Assembly (NCBI RefSeq): GCF_037893015.1
Contig: NC_133665.1
Coordinates: forward strand, 105,305,937-105,369,936
Length of the DNA: 64,000 bases
Source of the DNA: Macrotis lagotis
Lineage: Eukaryota; Chordata; Mammalia; Peramelemorphia; Peramelidae
Reading direction: 5' to 3'
Under the pieces are notes generated by a model. It searched no databases. It was given only the letters and a program-made list of their open reading frames with translations, and was not told the origin of the DNA. Shown here in pieces: positions 56,301-64,000 of the stretch (positions are counted from its first letter, which is position 1; every line of letters begins with the position of its first letter). The position numbers were made by a program, and so were the translations under genes.

Positions 56301-59300
56301 AATTTGTTGGATTGAGGTGCAGTTTCAGGATTTTAATTTACATTTATTATTATTATTACTGTTACTGAAGCAATCATTCATTCGGCTGTCAATATCCCTT
56401 GACTATTTTATCTATAAAAAACAGTTGCACTTGGATATCAAATCTTTATCAAATATATCATCATATTTTTCATAGTTGATTCTTCTTATTCTAGTGATTT
56501 CTTCTTCCTCATATAAAACCTTTTCAATTTCATGAGATTAAAATTGTCTAAAATTACCCCCACTCATGAGCACAGTTATAAAAAGGCAAATAATTCTCTA
56601 ATTCTTCTAATTTGTCTGATGCTATGATTGAGTTTTGGTACTCAGTTCATTTATCATTTTATATTTACTATGGAATAAGATTAGAATGCTGGTCTAAATC
56701 CAATTTCTTCCAGAAAGCTTTTTAAGTCTTCCTAGGAATTTTTCTCAAATAGGGAGCTCTTTCTAGGTAACTGTTTTCAGGTACTCAACAACTGGAGTTA
56801 CTGAATTCTCTTTCTTGTCTATCCAGCCTGTTCCACAGATTCATTTTTCTACTTACAAAGTAGTATCAAATGATTTGGAAGGTTACTCCTTTATAATGTA
56901 GAAGTATTATTCCTCCTCCAGTCTTACTTTTATTTTGTTCCATAAACCATACATCCTTCCTATGGTACAGCACAAAATTTTTAAATCAGCTTTGATAGCA
57001 GTCACTCTATTATACTGGCACATTCTCATTAGCACTGAGCATTCCTCCAGATATTTAAGCTGTCCTTTTACTTAAGAAACATTTTCTAATTGCATCAAGA
57101 AACATTTTCTAATTGCGTCTATACAGATATTGAGAAATTTTCAATTATCAACTAATTATATTTATTTTATAATTATTCTGAATGGAAAATCCTTCAATCT
57201 TGCGGGGGTGGGGGTTGGTTCCCTTTCACTACCTACCTTCTCAAAGAACTTCAGATGAAATAAATTTTAAAACTCAAACATAAATCAAACTTATTCTTCT
57301 CAATATCTTCTATGACAAGTTAAGATTAACCATTCAGTGTTAGAATTTTAAAGAACCCTTTAAAACAAATGTTGGTACTCAAATCTTGTAGGATCATTTA
57401 TGTCTAGACTTCACATGAGTTATAACAGTGTTCATTCGTATTGCTTTATGCAGAGCCAACAAAAATAAAGTCTTATTGAAAACAAAAGTCCAATCCAAAC
57501 TCCTATTTCTAACTGGAAAAAAAGCAAAGATGTCAACAGTACAGACTTCTAGTTTTGGGGAGAGCATCTACAGATTGAGAAGTGAACTAGTATTTTAAGT
57601 TATCAGCTTAACAGGAACAAAGGAAAGGCATGAATATAAACATAAAGGGAAAGCTCCACAGTTAGGAAGTATGTTCAGGACAAAAGGAAGGGCTAGTATA
57701 TGAGAGCAGGAACATTGCAGGGTAGGCAACAGAAAAAACAAACTATTTTTCCTTGCTCTGCTGTTATTGAATCATCTTTTCTCTTTATAACATATTTCTT
57801 CTCAAACATGGCTGCTTGCCAGTTTGAGAAAGGAAACCAGCTCAGGCTCTCCCTATACATCCTGGGTCAGATGACTCATGTTAATGAAGGGTATTACTGA
57901 GGACAATTTCCAAAGCTCAGTCCAACTTATCTAAATGTTAGCTGCAATAGATTTTTTTCTCAAGAGGTTTGATTCTATTTAATTAAAATAATGATAAAAA
58001 AAGTTAAATTTCTTCAAGACAGGCTATAAAAGTTACTGTATTAACTTGGCATCAGAACAACTGATGATCTTGTTAATGGCAACAAACATGAGCAAAACTG
58101 GATATTGAATTTTCCTGTTTGTCCTTATCTCTGATACTATATTGTTTCTACAGTCTCACGTTTGACTTTATGTAATGCTTTTACAAACTTTCATTTAATT
58201 TTTGCAAATATTCACCTGAACTTTTCAGTAAACAACTCAACCGAAGAATTCCAATGAAGGAACCAAGTCCACGTTTTCTGCATATATGCCACAACTAGCT
58301 CAGTACCATTAATAATTCAAGGGTCTCTTATGGGGATCACCTTAAAAATATTATGAAAAATTGTAATGGAAGAGGGGGAAGGGGAGGAGACAAGTATTGA
58401 AACACAGACCTCCTTTGAGGTCTCTTTCACATGAATTTTTGTACCATTTTCAACCAGATACTCTACATCCTAAATCCAGATACCAGATGTACATCAGTTT
58501 ACTCCCACTGGAAGGTCAATGAAGATTTAAGTCCACAAAAATAAACCACAACAAAGATGAGAAGAAAATAAAAGTTTCATAACTATGCCCTTTCAAAACT
58601 ATTATTCAATTTGTGGCCTTCAGCAAGGTTTCACAATATTCTATAATGTTATTGGATAGGGAAATTTGTCTTCTCAGTTTAGTTCACTTTTTGGGGTAAC
58701 CTTCTTATAAGTGGCTTATAAAATACAAAAGACCCAGAGACCAATAATGCTATGAAACATATTTTATGCTATCAAAACAACATTAGTCTACAATTACAAT
58801 CTCAAATAAAGAAGTTCAAGGTCCAGCAAGCAATGACAATGACAACAAGATACTAGCATCATACCTATGAAACCACTTCAATAGCCCTAGATTCTCATCT
58901 CATTTCCTGACTCCTAAATAGGAGTCAAATGTAAGGTGACAAAAGACAAAAGATACAGAAGACTAAATTTACCTTAACAAGATTTGCCTATAAGTTAGGG
59001 GAAAAAAAAGAAACAAAACCAACCAAATAACTTCTGTCTACAATTCCTTACTCCCACAGCACTTACTAGCCCTGGGAGAAACAATTAGCCATCTTCCCAC
59101 TCACTTCCTGTTTCCCTCAGTTCCCAGATGCAGCTGCTTCTTAAGACACAGGAAGAGACAAGGAATCCTTAGCTACTGAAATGAGGAAATTGTGGCTATA
59201 CTTGTCAAGCTTTGTTTTTAAACTCTCCTAAATCCCTGGGGATTGAAAGCCTTAATCTTTGCCACTGATTTAGCCTTGAAACTATTATTCAAAAGTCAGT

Positions 59301-59947
59301 TAAGAACAGCTTCTAGGAGCTAAAGAAAAGCCACCTGCCCAATAATTTTCTTTATATCACCTAAATTTTACTCCTATCTTTCACCTGATTCTCTCCATAA
59401 GGACAGTCAGTCTTTCTAAGAATTTCTTCTTAAAAAAAAGAAATTAAAAAAATTTAAATCAATCAACATCACACACAAAAAAATCTAACAATATAAGTAA
59501 TGTTCTCTGGAACTACAAGCAGATGCCTTCTAATCTTTTTTTTTGGGGGGGGCAGCTTGTTCTTTAGACTTTTGTAGCATTCAGTTGTGACTGTGGCTTT
59601 ACTCTTCCCATTTTCATCGTTGATATCCCTGTATAAACTGTTTGACTCTGCTTACTTCACTCTGAATTAGTTATACAATCTTTTCACACTTCTCTGAATT
59701 TATCATCTTCAATTCTAATAGCTGCCTACTGACTTTACAAATCAGTTTCACTTTCTTTTATGACATGCTCAACAAAATCAAATTACAGCATACCTTGGTA
59801 ATAAGCAGTTGCTTTGTTGGTGTTTTCAGAGAAATATTTTCTCTAAAACTATAGGTACGTTCCTTTATTCTCCTACTCATATATACAATTTAAAGCCCAA
59901 AGGTCTGGGAAAGGCTTTAAGAAATGTTTTGTCAAGAACTTGGTAGG

Positions 59948-60098
59948 GGAGGCTAGGTGGCACAGTGGATAAACACCGGCCCTGAAGTCAGGAGTACCTG
60001 GGTTCAAATCCAGTCTCAGACACTTAATAATTACCTAGCTGTGTGGCCTTGGGCAAGCCACTTAACCCTGTTTGCCTTGCAAAAAAAAAAAACTCACA
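59948..60098 (+). mobile_element. WSINE1-like SINE
   Basis: Sense copy, ggggaggctaggtggcacag to ccctgtttgccttgc and an A tail. Confidence 0.9.
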
Positions 60099-60109
60099 AA
60101 AAAAACCGG

Positions 60110-60730
60110 TAACAACACAAGCATTTATATCTGAATTTGAACAAAGTAGCACAATTTTTGAGGTACAAAATCTGCCTATCATTAGGTTTCTTTTTCTCAT
60201 TATTATACCCTTCATTTTACATGGTTGCAATGATGTGATCCATTATCTCAGTTCTTTATTTTATCATCTTTTTTTTAACTAAGCATTATTTCATAAAGAA
60301 CTCTCCAAATTTCTCTGTATTCTTTATCCTTGGTGGTTTTGTATAGTACTTGCATTCCATTAATACACTATAATTTATTTAATCAGTTTCCATTTTAATT
60401 GTTTTGTTTTACTTATTTACGCAAGGCAGTGAGTGGGGTTAACTGACTTGCCCAACATCACACAGCTAAGTAATTATTAAGTGTCTGAGGTGGGATTTGA
60501 ACTCAGGTCTTCCTGACTCCAGGGCCGGTGCTCTATCCACCCAGTTGCCTCATTTTAATTGTTTTTTAAAAATTCCACATGACATTGCTATGAAAGTATC
60601 TGAACAGTTTTTAATAAAAAAAATTTCTGAGCATTATTGTATGTTAAAAAAAAACCCTTTGTCTTTATTCTGCCAGATAGCTCTCCAGAAAGGTTCTACC
60701 AATTTGCAATTCCATAAACTACTCCATTCA
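60110..60730 (-). mobile_element. L1-type 3' fragment, antisense, split by a SINE
   Basis: The reverse complement carries L1 3' blocks near the right end (gatagctctccagaaaggtt then accaatttgcaattccataa in plus orientation). The SINE 60405-60550 splits it; related scraps at 59570-59770 may belong to the same copy. Confidence 0.5.
60405..60550 (-). mobile_element. WSINE1-like SINE with 15-bp target-site duplication
   Basis: Flanked by cattttaattgtttt at 60390-60404 and 60551-60565. The body is more diverged than that of most copies, yet the duplication is intact. Confidence 0.88.
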
Positions 60731-61637
60731 TATGTGGAAAAAAAGATGGATTAGTTAAAGCTTTGGGGGAGTAGCTATTGGTCAACAGAACTTGTCATAA
60801 AGGTAGAATGATGGATTTAGAGCTGGATTGAGATTTATAGATGAAGAAACGGAGCCTAGAGAGGTCCAATGACAGGTGGAGGCCACATTATCTTCCTGGA
60901 AAACCTAATAGGCAGTCCTCCAGTCTTGGGCCTGTCACATAGTAGATGCTCCCTTTCTCCTTCCCTGTTCAGAATAGCAGGGATGTGATGTGTGGTGAAT
61001 GAAGGCAAAATCAGTGCTTTTCTACATTTCAGATCAGACTGTAGACTAGTCAGAAGCTTTCACAGAACCTTTCCAGAGCATCTTTGGAGGCTCTGGGTGA
61101 CTTAATTTGGGTCTCAGAATGAGGCTGGAGGAAAGTGTTCTATGGCTCCTACTCCATCATACTATTCTTTCGAAAAACTAGTCTTACCTCTTCTTTTAGG
61201 GTTGGCCTTTTTAAATAAAAAGGAAAAATTTCAAGTTCTGATTTATGTACTAGTACTAGTACAAGTTCTGGGATTCCACAGGAATGATTGGAATTAATTT
61301 GGAGTGACAATGGGTCCCAGACTTGGTGATATAGTGCAACCTTTGGGGAAATGGTAATTGACACCTTTTTCTTTTGGTTAGGATCTGAGGAGAAATGTAG
61401 AAAAAGGAGGACCAGGGAAACAGAAAGTCAAAGTTAGAAGGCCCAAAGGATATAAAAGGCTGTTCTCAATGGAATTAGAAGTGGAATAGAACTGGAACAT
61501 TGTTGGTTCCTCATTTTCCAAATAAAGAAAATGAAACGAAAAAAAGCTGACATATCAGTTCAAAAAATTAGCAGATTATGCTGCCAGAACTTAGTGATTC
61601 AGAAGGTCTTATTTTTCAGTTCAGTGCTCTTCCTTTT

Positions 61638-61892
61638 AGGAAGGCAGCTAGGTGGTGCAGTGGATAGAGCTCTGGGATTGGAATCAGGAAGACTTCTCTT
61701 CCTGAGTTCAAATCTAGCCTCAGACATTCAATAGCTGTGCAACCCTGGGCAAGTTACTTAACTGATTTCCCCAGTTTCCTCATCTATAAAATGAGCTGGG
61801 GAACTGGCAAACCATTCCAACATTTCTGCCAAGAAAACTTCAATTGGGGTTACAAAGAATTAGATGTAACTGAAACAACTGAACAATAACAA
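61638..61892 (+). mobile_element. full-length marsupial SINE with RTE-like 3' tail
   Basis: The tRNA-like head (aggcagctaggtggtgcagt) is shared with the WSINE1-like copies. It is followed by a CORE-like middle (cccagtttcctcatctataa) and a tail (ccaagaaaacttcaattggg, then aactgaacaataac) instead of poly(A). The tail type is that of SINEs mobilised by RTE elements. Confidence 0.75.
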
Positions 61893-61936
61893 AGCTCTTA
61901 TACTTAACCATACTGCCTCTCAAGAAGGGTCTTCAG

Positions 61937-62089
61937 GGTCAGCTAGGTGGTGCAGTGGATAGAGCCCCGGCCCTAGAGTCAAGAGTACCTGAGTTCAAAC
62001 AGACACTTAATAATTACCTACCTGTGTGGCCTTGGGCAAGCCACTTAACCCCATTTGCCTTGGGAAAAAACAAACAAAAAAACAAACCC

Positions 62090-62142
<53 letters not shown>
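61937..62142 (+). mobile_element. WSINE1-like SINE whose A-tail has grown into a (GA)n microsatellite
   Basis: Flanked by ggtcttcag at 61928-61936 and 62143-62151. The body lacks part of the middle. The tail passes from A-rich into about 49 bp of GA repeat (62094-62142), all inside the duplication. Confidence 0.9.
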
Positions 62143-62145
<3 letters not shown>

Positions 62146-62719
62146 CTTCAGAAAGTTGGGCCATTTGGACATGAAGACCAGGGAACATAAGCAATGAATG
62201 TTCTGGATGACAGAGATTACTTTTGGAGTTACAGAAAATCTTGGTTCAAATAAGATCTGTCACAACGTATGCAGCCCTGAATAAATCACTTAGCTTCTTT
62301 GGTTCTCAGTTTTCTTCCCTGTTCTAAATCTAGGATTCCATGACTAGCACTCTTTTTACAGAGGCATCATTATGGCTTAAAAACAGCATGAAATGCAGCT
62401 GTGCTGTTTTGCCCCAGACCCATATTTTCTGTCCACTTGCTTCAAAAAACAAGCAGTAAGGTCTGTTCTCCTGTTTCCTGTCCCTAACACTACAATATGA
62501 GCCCATAGAACTGCCACAAAGGAAAAGGTTTATATAGATTTTTTTTTAACACACATTTTTCATATGTGGAAGAACTTCAGTAGGTCTCTTCTAAATAGAC
62601 CACAAGGTGCTTTTCGCTATCTTCAAAGTTAGTTCTTAAAGAAGTTAGAACAAGAGCTGATTTCTCTTTGTTTCTTGCAATACACTGTGTGTGCACATAT
62701 ATACAACACATTATATCTT

Positions 62720-62880
62720 TTTTTTAAGGTTTGTTTTTTTTTTTGCAAGGCAAATGGGGTTAAGTGGCTTGCCCAAGCCCACACAGCCAGGTAATTATTA
62801 AATGTCTGAGACTGGATTTGAACCCAGGTACTCCTGACTCCAGGGCCGGTGCTTTATCCACTATGCCACCTAGCTGCCCC
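62720..62880 (-). mobile_element. WSINE1-like SINE with 13-bp target-site duplication
   Basis: Antisense full-length copy flanked by cacattatatctt (about 62707-62719 and 62881-62893). Confidence 0.92.
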
Positions 62881-64000
62881 CACATTATATCTTATACCTC
62901 TTAAATGCACACGTATCAAATGCAATTATATAGCCAAGATAACTGGGACTTCATTGAAAGTCACTTACTGCCACAGAGTCAGAGGAAGAGTCTGGTAAAT
63001 ACTGTGTATACTAAAGAGATAGCATAGAGGACCCGAGTTCAAATAGTACATTTGTGATATTTAAGATGTGTCAGCTTCAATTTCTTCTGTAAAATAAAGG
63101 GGTTTGATCTCCAAAGTTTCTTCTAGTTCTATGATAGTACTCAGTGCTTATTGTTCAGTGAAGAGGCTGTGCCAATGAATTAACTAAAGTTCTAAGAAGG
63201 GCAAGGACATACCATGAAAAGGAAAATGACATTCCAGTGGTCTGGTTTCTTCCAAGTGAGAATGTGCAATATTATTTTCTTGGTTGATTGATGAAGTAAA
63301 ATGAAGTGTTGGGCTTTCCTCTGACAAAGGGCCTCTCTGCCAAGTTATCAATACCTGATACTTTTTTACCTCCCAATGGCTCCCCTTTTGTATTCTAGTT
63401 TCCTGGTATCATTATGAAAGCTCTACATCAATCACAATAGTAGAAAGCAGGTAAAAAAAAAAAAGAAATCAAAGAAATAATAAAAAATTTCATGTTCTGA
63501 GTCAATTTTCAACCTGGGAATACTAGGATCATTTTAGAATTCAGTACATATTTAGAATTCATAAAGAGGAATAACTCCTACCAATGAGATACCTGGCTAA
63601 GTTCCAGTTTTTTCATCTGTAAAGTGCCCTGGGGGTTGGAATAGGTGATCTCTACAATTCCTTCTGACTTGAAAATTATCCCATGACCCCAAGACACAGA
63701 TGGTGTCAGCATAACATCCCTATACTCCCTAGTCTGGCTGATGATATATGAGAAACAATGGTAATGTTCACAATTGTATTCCTGAAAGATTCTTATAAGA
63801 AAAAGATGAATAAGTCACGAGCTAATTAGTACTATCCAAACATACAAACATGATTTTTACTTAAAGAAATTAGCTATATAGGACTGAAGCAACAGTTGCT
63901 TTAGAAATGAAACTTGAGTATGCCAATGAAATAACTGAGATTCTATGCATTAAAATGGGTATTTATAAAAGAAGCATAGCAGCTCTTTAAAAAAATACAC

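Overview
This window is nuclear DNA from a marsupial, most likely an Australian one. The evidence is three mammalian genes with canonical intron/exon structure, two CpG islands, and a very dense load of one marsupial tRNA-related SINE type with an A-rich tail. I count about 20 copies of it (5' part like ggcagctaggtggc, 3' part like cctagctgtgtggccttggg). Marsupial L1/HAL1-type 3' ends, an RTE fragment, hAT and Tigger-like DNA transposon relics and LTR relics are also present. The SINE subfamily reads to me as WSINE1-like and possibly dasyuromorph, but the species cannot be fixed by eye.

All three protein genes lie on the minus strand, in the order USP4 - GPX1 - RHOA with rising coordinate. 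This is the order on human chromosome 3p21.31 as I remember it. USP4 (ubiquitin-specific protease 4) is represented by its first two coding exons (4785-4912 and 8044-8144). Its promoter CpG island spans about 7.7-8.8 kb, and the rest of the gene lies left of the window. GPX1 (cytosolic selenoprotein glutathione peroxidase 1) is complete: two coding exons (32637-32861 and 30974-31333), an in-frame UGA selenocysteine codon at 32742-32744, a SECIS hairpin in the 3'UTR (about 30805-30870), a poly(A) signal and its own CpG island. RHOA is complete for coding sequence in four exons (52196-52351, 47709-47829, 45225-45355, 42963-43136). They encode 193 residues that I cannot distinguish from human RhoA, followed by a long 3'UTR whose blocks match the human one as I recall it. 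The non-coding first exon and promoter of RHOA must lie right of the window, because 52.4-64 kb has no CpG island.

Layout: 1-4784 USP4 intron 2, holding a nested HAL1/L1/SINE complex; 4785-8144 USP4 exons 2 and 1 with intron 1; 8.2-30.7 kb intergenic and repeat-rich, with a Tigger-like transposon, L2/L1/RTE fragments and two LTR relics; 30.7-32.95 kb GPX1; 33-41.8 kb intergenic; 41.8-52.35 kb RHOA coding part; 52.35-64 kb RHOA intron 1.

The genes do not form an operon. They are neighbouring housekeeping genes: a deubiquitinase, a peroxide-reducing selenoenzyme and a small GTPase. I found no sign of a new multi-gene system. The points most worth a second look are a non-canonical GC donor at RHOA exon 4, the GPX1 UGA/SECIS pair that ordinary gene callers break, the TISU-like start context of USP4, and the transposon nesting.
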